This document shows, in pieces, positions 11,541-23,410 of a stretch of 64,000 nucleotides of DNA; within the stretch, counting starts at the first letter, position 1; every line of letters begins with the position of its first letter. Under the pieces are notes generated by a model. It was given only the letters and a program-made list of their open reading frames with translations. It searched no databases and was not told the origin of the DNA. The translations under genes were made by a program, and so were the position numbers. Location of the stretch: contig NC_065536.1 in assembly GCF_932294415.1 (NCBI RefSeq), positions 9,422,474 to 9,486,473 on the forward strand, in the 5' to 3' direction. The stretch comes from Quercus robur (Eukaryota > Streptophyta > Magnoliopsida > Fagales > Fagaceae).

Positions 11541-12594
11541 TGGAGGAAGAGGTAAAGAGACAGTTGGGTTTTTCAGTGATGGGGAGAGAGAGAGAGAGGG
11601 AGAGGAAGGGGCTGCTTTGAGTGTGAAGAATTCACTTAAAAAGAAGGAATGAAGAACCTTTAAGAGTTGAGAGAGCATTTAAAAAAATTTTAAGAATTAA
11701 AATTAAAATTAAAAAAGTAGAAGTTAAGTGAGAGAGGAAAAAATCAAGTATGGGCCAAGTAGTTAGTGCATGGTGGGTTGGCAATAACACCTGTCATGAG
11801 AATTAGTAATATTTTAATTTTATAATCTCTCTTTTTTTTCTATTTTTTTCCCTTTTCCTTTTAGCATTAAGTAATAGTGATATTTTTTTTTCTTTTTCTT
11901 TTTTTGGGCTAATGGACAGGTATGGCATTGATGCTTCTTGGAAGACAAGATTACAAGCAGTTTCATTTATATACTAGTAATTCGTAAGTTTTATGCAACT
12001 TTATTTAACGACGAAGGAACTCTTTTTCTTTCCAAAAAATCAAAAAGAAAAACTCTTTTTCTTTGCGTAGGTGTTTAGGAAATACAATTTAGGAAAAATT
12101 ATAAGGCTTATTTTCACCTATGTGGGGAGGAGTCCGCCTAATGGGCAATGACCCTAAAGTTTTCTTAGAAATTAGTATGACATTTTTTTATTATCATTTA
12201 TTACAATCTATTATATATAAATATTCTTATGTGGCTTATTGTGCTTTTTTTTATGAAGAAGAAATATAAAATAAATGATTAGTATAAGTATAAAATTGGA
12301 GATAATTTATAAAATAATATATAAAAATGGTAAACTTATTATTTATGAATAAAAATAATAATTCGATTTGTACAACACATTAAATTTTAAATGGATTCAT
12401 TTACGATCACTAGAAAATGTAAGAACAATATATTTAATTTATTAAAATTTTCAAACATTTTCTTACAGATATTACCTTGGAACTAGACTTGTCAAACGAA
12501 TCGAATTAGGTCAAGTTGGATTTCGTTTGGGTTAAGGTCAAAACTTGGTCGTTCTAAAAGGGTTGGGAGAGATCAGCTTGGCCCATATTTGTTC

Positions 12595-12629
<35 letters not shown>

Positions 12630-14301
12630 TTGTCTTTGTATTTCTTTTAATACAAATAAGAAAATACTCAAAAATAATATTTATTTAAATAACCAAAATT
12701 CACTAATGGTACGTCACCATAAAAGAAAGAAAAAAGAAAAAATTAATGTTGTGGACCATGTCAAGTTATCAATCTTCTCAAGTATATCTATTCTTTTTGC
12801 ATTTAAAATTATAGTAAAATTATATTACCTAGAAAGATAATTTTTTTTTAAAAGTAATAAAAATAAAACACAATATATTAGATAAGGAAAAATAAGTAAA
12901 TATTTAATATAAATTAATATATTGTACTGTTCCATCTAAATCTAATATGTGAAAAGAAAAAAAAAATGTTGGGTATAAGTTGATCCGACCCGACCTAAAA
13001 GGCAAGCGAGTCGGATACAAGTCCGCCTGTTTTTGCTTCAAGTCAAAAATTCCAAGCCAAGTAGGGGAAATCAATCATGCTTAGGTCAGGTTAACCGTTA
13101 ACACTCGAAATCCAATCTTGTTAGGTTTACTTTGAACAATTATGAGCTTCAAGTTCTATTATGGAAATGAAACTAGTAATCGAGTGATGATCTGAAAATA
13201 TGAGTAGAGCGAAACTTTCAAGACTGTCATTGGATTAAAATGGGAGAATAGGATGAGATTAGAAGTAGAACTACCATTAAATTGCAGGGGATCAGGTTGA
13301 TTTGGGTTAAGAAGGGCAGGAATTCCTTCTTCTTTTTCTTTTTTTTTTTTATGCTGTCAATGAGTGGTCAGGTTTTTTATTTTTCCTTTTTTGATAGATG
13401 GGTTTGGGTTAGGTTTCAAGCATTTAATATGGTTAGATATTTATAATTTGTAAACTAAAATATAAATGGAACCACATAGGTTGGTAACCATATATGGTCA
13501 TATGCTAGCTGTAACAGTACAACAAAATTTCTTCCTATTATCATTTCAGAATTCTGATACTTATTTCCATATCTGTAACATTTTTTTTAATAAATTAAAG
13601 CTGTGATTTCTTCTTTTTTGAAATCTAGCTCACTCCTCTTCTTAGGCGAAAGTAAATAATTTCTAGAAGTTACTGGAATCTTTTTTTCTTTTTTCTTTTT
13701 TTCTTTTTTCGAGCCATGACCATGATTATGGTATATATATTAAAATTTTTTCTTCCCCTCCGAAAAAAATAAAAAATGCAAAAGCTTAAAAGGCAATCCA
13801 GTTAGCATCCTTTCAACCTAAGAAACCCCATACCTTGACCAACTGGTAACTTACACACTATGGAACGAGCTGCATGGATTTAAATAATTTCTTTCAGAAA
13901 GTAAAAAATATATAATTGCATAAAGTAGAAGAAAATATGGAGAAAGTTTAATGTATAGAGAAAAAGGCTACGGTATCTAATATTATTATCAAAACATTTT
14001 AGTATTTATAAGCAAGTAAAGTGTTCATTGTGATTTCAGTCGTATGAGTTTATTATATTCATATATATTGTGCTCTTTTCATTTCTTTTTCTTTTTTTTC
14101 GCAGTGGAATCAATAGTTAATTAGAGTCACACTCTCATGATTAATCTTATGGGAATTAATTATAGCAAAAAGCTTTCCTTTAAATTAATCGGTATGTGTT
14201 CTCTTGTCACATTATGATTCCAAAGTGTTTTGATATGTCAATTTAAACCTAAAGACATACTTTTTTTTTTATTATAAATCATATAGAGGGTTTTCTTTTT
14301 C

Positions 14302-14348
<47 letters not shown>

Positions 14349-14519
14349 TTTATTGGGCATCAATATAGAAGAATTTTGAATGACACAATGACAAACAAAC
14401 ATATTAGCATAACATAATTGCTTAGAACCTTGTAGCTTAGTGATATGGGTTTGTGATATATGGCCCAAGGGCATTAGGGTAATTTTGTTCAAAGAGATTA
14501 GCATTGAGGATCAAATGAC
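11541..14519. other. Intergenic DNA upstream of the HIPP gene
   Basis: Begins with a CT-rich leader and presumably the HIPP promoter. Farther right it is AT-rich, with an (AAT)n tract at 12,597-12,629, poly(T) at 14,308-14,343 and fragments with TCGGGT/GACCCGACC-type words at 12,480-13,150. Those words suggest an eroded hAT-like non-autonomous element, but I cannot fix its ends. No gene is seen. Confidence 0.5.
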
Positions 14520-15260
14520 TAGGAGTGTGCATGAGTCGGATTGGGTCGGGTTGAGGGGATTTTTTGACTCAACCCACCATGGTAGGTCAAAAAAATTTCA
14601 ACCGAACTCAACCCATATGGGTTGGTTTAGGTCGAGTTGAACCTATGGATTGGACAATTTTTTTAATTACTGTAATTATTAAATTGAGCAAAAAAAAAAT
14701 ATATATATATCACACTTGCCACCTGAGTTGATAAACAAAATACGCATTAATATATAAATTAATATTCCAACTTAGCTGTAAACAAAATTTGTTTAAGTAT
14801 CTAATTGAGTTGATAAACAAAATATAAATGAATTTGTATCATAATTCATTTATAAACAAAATATACATGAGTTCCTAACTCAGTTATAAACAAAATATAT
14901 CTAAAATTTTAGATTTTTTTTTATTAATTATATAATATATTTAAATATGTATTAAAAGAACTAATAAGATTTTATATTATATATGATAGTAGGAACCGAG
15001 GAAGTGCTCTACAGCTGGTTTTTTTTTTTTTTTTTTTAATTTATTAAATATATAATATATTTTAAACATATATTAAAATATGAGTGGGTTGGGTTGGGTT
15101 GGGTTTGGCGGGTTTGTAATTTTATGACCCAAACCCAACCCGACTCGCTATAAAAATTTTTTTTGTAACCCAACCCAACCCACCAAGCCCTAAAAACTGA
15201 CTCAACCTGGTGGGTTGGGTTGGGTTGGGTCAGGTTTGGGGGGTTTTTGACACACCCCTA
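14520..15260. mobile_element. hAT-like non-autonomous element (MITE)
   Basis: About 741 bases bounded by TAGGAGTGTG on the left and CACACCCCTA on the right, a terminal inverted repeat with one mismatch. The flanks CAAATGAC (14,512-14,519) and CAATCGAC (15,261-15,268) match at six of eight positions, fitting an aged 8-base hAT target duplication. Subterminal parts are dominated by GGGTTGGGTT on one side and AACCCAACCC on the other, so the ends can fold together. No transposase reading frame is present. Confidence 0.6.
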
Positions 15261-16515
15261 CAATCGACTATGAGAATGGTACACCACCCTAACTTGAATG
15301 GACCCTATAGTCTACAGCCCTAAAAGCTAGATGGTAGACCAAATCAATTAATATTGCATTGATTACTTTTTGAACCACTAATTCAGACCTTTTACTCAAT
15401 ATTAATTTGATATAATGCGGCATGTTTTTTGACGGAAAATGCATTTTATATCAAATGATACAATGTTATTTATATCAAAATTTAATAAATAAAAGATATG
15501 TGTAAAAATAACTATCTGTTAATATGTCTTTCATTTGTTAATAAATTAATTATTTTTTGCTAATATGTCTCATATTAATTAAATTTTGATACTATTAAGC
15601 ATCAAAGCCAACAAAATATGCATGTAACTACCACATTCAGCAAAAGCAATTGAGAAAAGTTATCAACAATTTTTCTTTTATAGAGACTCAAGTCTTCTAG
15701 AGTTGGCAAAGCCCCAAGATGATGCAACAAAACTTCTATTGTCTTATCTCCTCCAAGATACAACAATTTAATAATGTTGTTTGGTTCACATTCTTGTGCA
15801 TGTGTGTGTAACCCGATTTCTTTTGCATTGCATTGAAACCCAATAAATTCCATGTTTACAGACTAATAACAAGGAATCTATCTCTTTATCAATATGAGAT
15901 TCCAAATTTGAGTAACACGCTAACTTTCAATTACCAAGAACTCTCATATCTTTTCATTAAATTTGTCAACTTATTATTTATTAAAATAAAATGACAAACA
16001 AATAAATATGTAATAATGATAATTCTAAAAAAATCTAGTGGGGTTGGCCGAGTGATTGGACACTCAATCTCGAAGTGGCTGTCTCGAAAACATGGTAGAA
16101 AACATAATAATAATAATAATAATAATAATTCTAAGAAGAATTTTTCAGCAACACTTCTTATTAATTGCCAACAGTAAATGACAAAAATAAAGGAACTTAT
16201 CTACTTTTTTCCAACTTCCTCCAATTGTCCATTTCATACGCACCAGGGCATTGAAAGCATTCGACAGATGTTACAGTAATATAAGAATTTTTGAAAATAT
16301 ATGACAATAACTTATAATTATAAGGCCTATTTTTTAAATATATATTTTTAATTTTTAAACAATATTACACGTATCTTCATACATTTTTTTACTCATATAT
16401 ATTTCAAAAAAATACAAATAATATTATTCAAACTCCTTTACTAAATGGGCTTATAAATCATTTCACTTTTTCTGAGATACCTTTTGAAGATTTTATTATA
16501 ATTTTAGTTGGAGAA
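15261..16515. other. Intergenic DNA
   Basis: AT-rich sequence without a supported gene. A short tRNA-Leu/Ser-like word (GGGTTGGCCGAGTGATTGG, near 16,040) resembles the 5' half of a tRNA but has no matching 3' half. It is probably a fossil SINE or tRNA fragment. An (AAT)n tract lies at 16,105-16,128. Confidence 0.5.
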
Positions 16516-17450
16516 AAACCTTTCGTAATTTAAAATTTTGTAAAAGATTCGACTTATAAATTATATGATGGTCCAAAACAAGATTAGGACTTAGAACTAG
16601 GTGCTTAGCCTGGAGGTGGAAAACATATATTTTAACCCAAAAAAAGAAGAAGAAGAAGAAGAAGCAGTGAATTCATGAACCGTTGTTTTACAGGTATGCT
16701 TTGTCAGTGTTGCAGGTATTGGAAGTTGGGGGAGTGGACAGGCAGAATTATGAATGTAATAATTAAACTACGGGTCTAGACTCTAGGAGAAGGGTACGTA
16801 CCAAAAATAAAACATTGCTTGGTTTGGTCCCAATGGGCTTTAAGAGGAACTTTCTTCTTGGAAGGCATTAAGAACAAAGTAAAAAAAGGTTTAAAACTAG
16901 TGGTCCAACTAATTTCTCCAATTACTTTAATTTGATCTGTCTTTCACGAGTGAATATGATTAGCTTAATCCCGTCATGGACCAGAATCAATGAGCTAGAT
17001 TGGAGGGAGAAAATATTAATATTATGATTCCTTCTTCTTCTTCTTCTTCTTCTTTTTTTTTTTTTTTTAAATAGAAAAGAAGATCTTAAATGTAATCCAA
17101 ATCATGTATTCACACATTACTATATCAATAAAAATATTTTTGATGACGGAAATAATTCAATACTATACAAAGAAAAAAAAATAAAAGGAGGAAGAGAGTA
17201 TATTCCTCTAGGGTGGTATTGATTAAACAAAAAACAAAAAAAAAGGGTACTGAAACAGGATTATTCATAAGTTTTCAGGTATTTGCACTCTCTCTCGAAA
17301 AATAATATGAAATAATAATATTCATTATGGACTTCCATTCGGGTAGCTTATAGAATCATAAGGATCGAACCTTGCACACACGAGGATGAGGATTTCCATT
17401 GGCAATACTTCAAAGTTAGCATGGGCAGTGTAGCGGGTGATTAATATTTA

Positions 17451-17720
17451 GTATATGTTTGGATAGGAATTATTTTTCTGCGTTTGGCGTTTTGCCTTTT
17501 TCCCTTTTTTATTTTATTTTTTATTTTTTATGCACGCGTTCAGCTTTTAGGAGACAAAATGTACTGTTTATGCATTGTTCACACACTGTTCATAAGACCC
17601 ACAACTACTTTATTAAAAAAAAATTAAAAATGGGTCCCACAGTACTATTCATACATTTAAAAATTATTTTACTACAGTATTTTTAGTTTTCAGCAAAATA
17701 AGCCGTATCTAATCGGACCC
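17451..17720. mobile_element. Harbinger/Tourist-like MITE in copy A
   Basis: 270 bases flanked by TTA on both sides (17,448-17,450 and 17,721-17,723). The terminal inverted repeats resemble GGGTCYGTTTGGATAC (left GTATATGTTTGGATAGG, right complement GGGTCCGATTAGATACG). Copy B has the empty site with a single TTA at 20,781-20,783, which proves insertion. A related shorter element lies at 48,531-48,721. The 3-base TTA duplication suggests PIF/Harbinger. Confidence 0.82.
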
Positions 17721-17969
17721 TTAGTGTTGTGGATGCAATTAATTAATGCTCTCATGCCTTAACTCTGCCCAATTAATCTGTGTAAACCTGTCAACAAAAC
17801 CTATATTGTGCTGATCCCGGAAGTGACAACCCAACTTGTATCTCGGACTACTGCCCAATTAATCTGTGTAATGTGGTACTAGTATTCATGGTTGATTTTC
17901 CATGGTCATGGCTAACCGCTCGAAGAAAGTGTTTTCTCCAAGTTATATACTTATTATATTAGACAATCA

Positions 17970-18280
17970 AAGCGACTTTGTGCTAGGTTGGCTGATTACT
18001 GAAAATTATTTTGGTCACCTTTGAATCCTTGCATTCAATGCAAAACTTTAGACATGGAAAGAAGGTTTCTTGGCCATTAAATTGGACATGAGCAAGACTT
18101 ATGACCGAGTTGAATGAGACTTTTTGAGTTGAATTGTGGAAAAACTTGGTTTTCATCATATCTGGATGGATCAAGTTATGATTGGGTTAACATTTATTCC
18201 ATATTTTGTACAATTTAATAGATGTACTAGAGGTTACATTATTCCTACAAGTGACATTAGATGTTTAGTGTTACATATAG
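17970..18280 (+). pseudogene. LINE reverse-transcriptase remnant (copy A)
   Basis: Spread over shifted plus-strand frames are FVLGWLITEN, AFESLHSMQN, KLDMSKTYDRVE and EKLGFHHIWMDQVM. These are the characteristic RT blocks of plant L1-type LINE ORF2 (the finger region before the catalytic box). There are stops and frameshifts, and no endonuclease or YADD box follows, because the sequence runs into the GGTCCATTT-type array. The homologous fragment in copy B (22,095-22,390) is slightly better preserved. Confidence 0.75.
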
Positions 18281-18289
18281 GCATTAATT

Positions 18290-18535
18290 TTTATAGCGTA
18301 GCATTTCGGTTCACTTCGTTCAATTCAATTTAGTTTGACTTATTTTGGTCAATTTTAGTCCACTTTAGTCCATTTAGGTCCATTCGGTTCAATTCAGTCC
18401 ATCCAATATACTTAGTCTATTTCAGTTCCTTCAGTCCATTGTGGTCCATTTCAGTCCATTCAGTCAACTTCGGTCCATTTTGGTCTACTTTGGACCATTT
18501 GGTCCACTTTGGTATTTTTAGTTTATTTTGGTGTA
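18290..18535. repeat. Degenerate 'GGTCCATTT' short tandem array (copy A)
   Basis: Roughly 25 imperfect repeats of a 9-11 base unit close to TTYGGTCCATTT or CAGTCCATT. The unit drifts, but TCCA or TCAA recurs at near-regular spacing. The counterpart in copy B is 22,415-22,675. It begins directly after the LINE remnant. Confidence 0.75.
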
Positions 18536-18639
18536 CTTACTCAAAAATGGAAAAAGACAAGTTTGAGTTGAGTGTACTTATTCTAAATCAAAATTTATTA
18601 GAAAAAGATAGATGTCAAACTTGTGTACGGGAAGCAATT

Positions 18640-18945
18640 TGTTTTTGATAGAGCATAAATTATCCATTAGAGCACCATGGCATGGGGTTGCACTTGGTCC
18701 AGGAATTGAACAAAGGTGAAGAAGGATCTGGAACTGGAACTGATTCATTCACAAAACCTATCTAGTTTTTGGCTATTAAATCCATGACCATGGATTTGGA
18801 CCAAGGGTAATTGTCTTCACCAATATGTGGCCAAGTCACTAGCAAAATGCCAGGATTATCATCACCACTGTGGAGAAAGTAATTAAGGATTAAAAGCATT
18901 ATCTACCAAGGAAGTTGCAGTGGCAGCACGATTAGAAGTGATTTG
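18640..18945 (-). pseudogene. Ty1/copia gag N-terminal remnant (copy A)
   Basis: The minus-strand translation gives DDNPGILLVTWPHIGEDNY, then WSKSM, an in-frame stop, GFVNES, then NSWTKCN. This is the N-terminal gag block of Ty1/copia elements (pattern NPG-LV, L-G-NY-WS, K-GF--G, W-R-N). It lies just downstream of a primer binding site (18,976-18,987) and a presumed LTR. Pol is absent. Confidence 0.75.
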
Positions 18946-18975
18946 TGTTGGAAACAATGGATGAGCGCAATTAGA

Positions 18976-18987
18976 GCTCTAATACCA
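18976..18987 (-). promoter_or_regulatory. copia primer binding site (copy A)
   Basis: The minus strand reads TGGTATTAGAGC, one base from the TGGTATCAGAGC site complementary to initiator tRNA-Met. The adjoining LTR starts at 18,988 (forward TGTTAAAAG). In copy B the matching site is 23,132-23,143 (TGGTATTGGAGC). Confidence 0.72.
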
Positions 18988-19220
18988 TGTTAAAAGAACT
19001 GTTTCCAAGAGGAATTAATAGAAAAATTTATCTAATCGATTACACTAACGAAGCTCTGTATTTATATACAATAAGAGAGAGTTAGAGACAGAAAATAACT
19101 AATCCTAATCTAGCCGTTATACATTCGAAACTGAAATAACCAACTGATTTACAATTAACCAAGCATATAGCAGCATGTGTGAGTCTCTTAAGTTGGTATG
19201 TGCTTCTCGCGTGACCTTTT
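18988..19220 (-). repeat. Presumed copia LTR remnant (copy A)
   Basis: Begins at the PBS boundary as the complement of ...CTTTTAACA and contains TTTATATACAATAAGAGAG, a plausible LTR transcription-start region. The far end is uncertain: a TTGCA near 19,225 is a candidate. The equivalent in copy B starts at 23,144. Confidence 0.5.
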
Positions 19221-19357
19221 TACATTGCAGCTTAAGCAGATACAAGCATCAACTGCATCAATTTCTATCATCCTTTTACCAACAGCTTTGCTAAAAAATA
19301 AGCTAAATTTTCCCTTACATGGTGATCAATTCCCGCATTACATGCAAATGCCTTTTA

Positions 19358-19832
19358 TAGTACCTGAACCCTTTCCAATTTCCACCCAGCAGATCACAAG
19401 AGGTATTGTTAGACTAAGAGCATCTCCAATAGGAGGGCTAAACACAAAATCCTCTCTACTATAAAGAGTGAACCCACAAAATAGGTCTCCAATGGACTCT
19501 CTATACTCAGAAAATTTTTTTGGCTCATGAACAGTAGCTCATCAAGTCTGATGGGCTACTTTTCATTCTTCAAATGTTTTTTTTTTTTTTTTTTCTATTA
19601 TAAAAATTAGGTATTGAATAAAAAAATGTTGGAAGATGTGTAGTTGTTAAAAAAATAAATAAATAATGAATAAAAAAATAATATTTAAATGAGATAGAGA
19701 ATCGATTGGAAAGTGTATTTGAAAAAGTGGATAATTAAAAAGTAAAAATCACTATTTATTTTTTAAACAGTACAAAAATTTACCTAATTTGCTGAAGATG
19801 CTCCAAAATGTCATTTACAGTCTTCTCTTTTT
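19358..19832. other. Spacer between duplication copies, holding a MITE
   Basis: Separates copy A from copy B. Nearly all of it is the inverted-repeat element at 19,418-19,803. No gene is seen. Confidence 0.65.
19418..19803. mobile_element. MITE with GAGCATCTCCA-type ends
   Basis: 386 bases with inverted ends: left GAGCATCTCCAATAGG, right TTTGCTGAAGATGCTC. The interior is AT-rich with a poly(T) run and no coding capacity. Such GAGCATCTCC elements are common near plant genes. I cannot see a clean target duplication, so the superfamily is left open. Confidence 0.6.
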
Positions 19833-20825
19833 AAACCTTTCGTAATTTAAAAATTTGTAAAAGATTTGACTTATAAATTATATGATGGTCCAAAACAAGG
19901 TTAGGACTTAGGACTAGGTGCTTAGCCTGGAGGTGGAAAACAGATATTTTAACCCAAAAGAAGGAGAAGAAGAAGCAGTGAATTCATGAACTGTTGTTTT
20001 ACAGGTATGCTTTTGTCAGTGTTGCAGTTATTGGAAGTTGGGGGAGTGGAGAGGCAGAATTATGATTGTAATAATTAAACTATGGGTCTAGACTCTAGGA
20101 GAAGGGTACGTACCAAAAATAAAACATTGCTTGGGGTTTATAAAAAAAAAAATAAAATAAAACATTGCTTGGGGTCCCAATGGGCTTTAATAAGAGGAAC
20201 TTTCTTCTTGGGAGGCATTAAGAATAAAGTTACAAAAAAAAGGTTTAAAACTAGTGGTCCAACTAATTGCTCCAATTACTTTAATTTGGTCTGTCTTTCA
20301 CAAGTGAATATGATTAGCTTAATCCTGTCGTGAACCAGAATCAATGAGCTAGATTGGAGGGAGAAAATATTAATATTATGATTCCTTCTTCTTCTTCTTC
20401 TTTTTTTTTTAAATAAAAAAGAATATCTTAAATGTAATCCAAATCATGTTTTCACACATTACTATATCTATAAAAATATTTTTGATGACGGAAATAATTC
20501 AATACTATACAAAGAAAAAAAAAAAAATAAAAGGAGGAAGAGAGTATATTCCTCTAGGTTGGTATTGATTAAAAAGAAAAATGGAACTGAAATAGGATTA
20601 TTCATAAGTTTTGAGGTATTTGCACTCTCTCTCAAAAAATAATATGAAATGAAAATATTCATTATGGACTTCCATTGGGGTAGCTTATAGAATCATAAGG
20701 ATCGAATCTTGCTCACCCGAGGATGAGGATTTCCATTGGCAATACTTCAAAGTTAGCATGGGCAGTGTAGTGGGTAATATTTAGTGTTGTGGATGCAATT
20801 AATTAATGCTCTCATGCCTTAATTT

Positions 20826-21048
20826 TGGCAATGGCGACTCCAGAAATTTTTTCTAGAAGGATCAATAAGAAAATGTATTTTGAATAGGAGAAAAATTTTA
20901 CGAACTACGTGGTTTTTTTATTCAAATTTGTACATAGTACTAGTAAGAGAATAAAAGATAAACTATAAGTTCTTTGGGCATATTATTTCTTAATATAATG
21001 AACATATTAATTACTTCTTTTAAGATTAAGTATTGGAAATCATCTATT

Positions 21049-21087
<39 letters not shown>

Positions 21088-21953
21088 GATCTATTGTTTC
21101 TAAATACAATAAACATGTTAAGTATTATTGTTAAGTGAATTTTAATTATTAAAGCTTAGAATGTTTTTATTTATTAGTTTATGTCTATACTCTTACAATT
21201 ATTTTATTTAACAATTCAACTTCACTTTGATAACAATTGGTCTTTATAATTTTAGTAAGAAAATTTTTGTGGTGTTAACATTTGCTTTATCTTCACCCAA
21301 TCAATCTCCTATCCCACACGCCTAGTCTATTTTATTTATTTATTTAAGAATCACCATCTTTCTAATTGTTTGATTCTCTTTTAGTGTTAACATTTGTTAC
21401 CTGCTAACTGATTGACCCACGCCCCAGTCCCCACTCAAGAAAAAACAAATTAAAAGCACGTTCCAATTCAGCCACTCTAGTCACATATTTGGTTAAAAGT
21501 ATAAATTACTTGAGAATTGTTATGTCCACAATATTTTCACAATAAATCCTAGGTGCTAAGTTGTTACTGATTCTAATTTGAAACCATCATTGAAATTACT
21601 TTTTTACCCAATAGTAATAGCCATAACAACTTGCTACTTAAATTTTTTTGTAAAAGGGCTATGAAAATGTTGTGAACATAGAATTTCTCAAATTAATTAT
21701 AACATTATTTGCAAGAATAGATTGTTAATAGGGTCATCTTCAAGCTTATATCAGTTGAGCCTAAAAATAATTAGAGTCAGGGTGTTCAAAATTTTATTTT
21801 AGGAAGTCAAAAGTCACTCAAAAAAAAAAATATATATATATAAAAAAATATTATATTAAAAAAGATTGGCCATCTTAGGGGGTTCATTTGAACCCCTTGA
21901 ACTGAAGGTGGTGCCACCTCTGAACTCTAGTTGTATATAGTTAAACCTATCAA
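20826..21953. other. 1.1-kb insertion specific to copy B
   Basis: Present in copy B, absent from copy A, where the local sequence is CCTTAACTCTGCCC. It contains a 36-base poly(T) near 21,050-21,084, a nested MITE (21,510-21,691) and a closing GGGGTTCATTTGAACCCC palindrome. The ends read TGGCGACTCCAGAA and TGGTGCCACCTCTGAA. I do not recognise the family. Confidence 0.5.
21510..21691. mobile_element. Short MITE with ~30-base terminal inverted repeats
   Basis: 182 bases. Left TTGAGAATTGTTATGTCCAC continues into AATATTTTCACAA. The complement of the right end is TTGAGAAATTCTATGTTCAC continuing into AACATTTTCATA. The termini are well paired and there is no coding sequence. It is nested in the copy-B insertion. 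Confidence 0.7.
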
Positions 21954-22094
21954 CAAAACCTATATTGTACTGATCCCGAAAGTGACAACCCAACTTGTAT
22001 CTTGGACTATTGCCCAATTAATTTGTGTAATGTGGTATTGGTATTCAAGTTGATTTTCCATGGTCATGGCTAACCTCTTGAAGAAAGAGTTTAT

Positions 22095-22390
22095 CAGAAA
22101 ATCAAAGAGACTTTGTGCTAGGTCGGCTGATTACTGAAATTTTTTTGGTTGCCTTTGAATCCCTACATTCAATGCAAAACTTTAGACATGGAAAGAAAGG
22201 TTCTGTGGCCATTAAATTGGACATGAGCAAAGCTTATGATTAAGTTGAATTGTGGAAAAACTTGGTTTTCATCATATGTGGATGGATATAGTTATGATTT
22301 GGTTAACATTTGTTTCATATTTTGTACAACTTAATAGATGTACTGAAAGTTACATTATTCCTATAAGAGATCAGATGTTTATTTAGTGTT
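22095..22390 (+). pseudogene. LINE reverse-transcriptase remnant (copy B)
   Basis: One plus-strand frame reads FVLGRLITEIFLVAFESLHS, then MQNFRHGKKGSVAIKLDMSK, then AYD and a stop. It is therefore in frame over more of the LINE RT block than copy A. It is truncated before the catalytic box and runs into the 'GGTCCATTT'-type array. Confidence 0.75.
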
Positions 22391-22414
22391 ACATATAGGC
22401 AATAATCTTTATAG

Positions 22415-22675
22415 CGTAGCATTTCGGTCCACTTCATTCAATTCAGTTTTCTTTGACCCATTTTAGTCCATTTCAGTCCGCTTTAGTCCATTTAGGTCCA
22501 CTTGGTCCAATTTGGTCTAATTCGGTCTAATCGGTCTATTTCGGTCCATTTGGTCTACTCTGCTACCTTTGGTCCATTGTGATCCATTTCAGTCCTATTC
22601 GGTTGACTTCGGTCCATTTTGGTTTACTTTGGATCAGTCAGTCCACTTTGATCCATTCAGTCCATTTTGGTGTAC
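22415..22675. repeat. Degenerate 'GGTCCATTT' short tandem array (copy B)
   Basis: Counterpart of 18,290-18,535, with the same 9-11 base unit around GGTCCATTT and a similar total length. The individual units have diverged. Confidence 0.75.
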
Positions 22676-22799
22676 TTACTCAAGATTCAAGAATGGAAAA
22701 AGAAAAGTTTGGGTTTAGAGTACTTATTCTAAATAAGAATTTATTGAAAAAGATAGATGTCAAACTTGTGTACATAATACGGGAAGCAGTGTTTTTTTG

Positions 22800-23410
22800 A
22801 TAAAGCATAAATTATCCATGAGAGCACCATGGCATGGTGTTGCACTTAATTAGTCCAGGAATTGAACAAAGGTGAAGAAGGATTTGGAACTGGAACTGAT
22901 TCGTTCACAAAATCTATCTAGTTTTTGGCTATTAAATCCATGACCGTGGATTTGGACCAAGGGTGATTGTCTTCACCAACATGTGGCCAAGTCACTAGCA
23001 ACATGCCAGGATTATCATCACCACTGTGGAGAAAGTAATTAAGGATTAAAAGCATTATCTATTAAGGAAGTTGCAGTGGCAGCACGATTAGAAGTGATTT
23101 GTGTTGGAAACAATGGATGAGCACAATTAGAGCTCCAATACCATGTTAAAAGAACTGTTTCCAAGAGGAATTAATAGAGAACTTAATCTAATCTATTACA
23201 CTTACGTATGAAGCTCTGTACTTGTATACAATAATAGAGAGTTCTAATCTAGCCGTTATACATTCGAAACTGAAATAACTCACTGATTTACAATTAAACA
23301 AGCATATAGCAGCATGTGAGAGTCTCTTAAGTTGGCACGTGCTTCTCACATGACCCTTTTATATTGCAATATGTAGTTGTTGCGTTACGATTAGAAAATG
23401 ACTTGCAGCT
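22800..23410 (-). pseudogene. copia gag, PBS and LTR remnant (copy B)
   Basis: Homologous to the copy-A remnant: gag N-terminal block on the minus strand at about 22,800-23,090, PBS at 23,132-23,143, LTR from 23,144 to about 23,370. A short segment near 23,372-23,405 (ATATGTAGTTGTTGCGTTACG) is present here and missing in copy A. No protease, integrase or RT is attached. Confidence 0.7.

Larger units (their letters stand above)
16516..19357. repeat. Segmental duplication, copy A
   Basis: Direct copy of 19,833-23,541. The paired landmarks are AAACCTTTCGTAATTTAAA at the left, the (GAA)n/(CTT)n tracts, the LINE remnant, the GGTCCATTT-type array, the copia gag/PBS/LTR remnant, and CATTACATGCAAATGCC at the right. 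Differences are many single changes plus large indels: copy A alone carries the MITE at 17,451-17,720, and copy B alone carries about 1.1 kb at 20,826-21,953. The duplication is therefore old. Confidence 0.88.

Noticed and set aside
14238..14504. Lysine-rich frame across a long poly(T) run
   Set aside because: It is created by the homopolymer on the opposite strand and has no other support.
15602..15853. Minus-strand frame with a leucine-rich look
   Set aside because: Too short, with no repeated LRR pattern and no splice-supported extension.
16035..16090. Possible tRNA-Leu or tRNA-Ser gene
   Set aside because: Only a D-arm-like half is present. The anticodon and T arms cannot be folded, so a fossil fragment is more likely.
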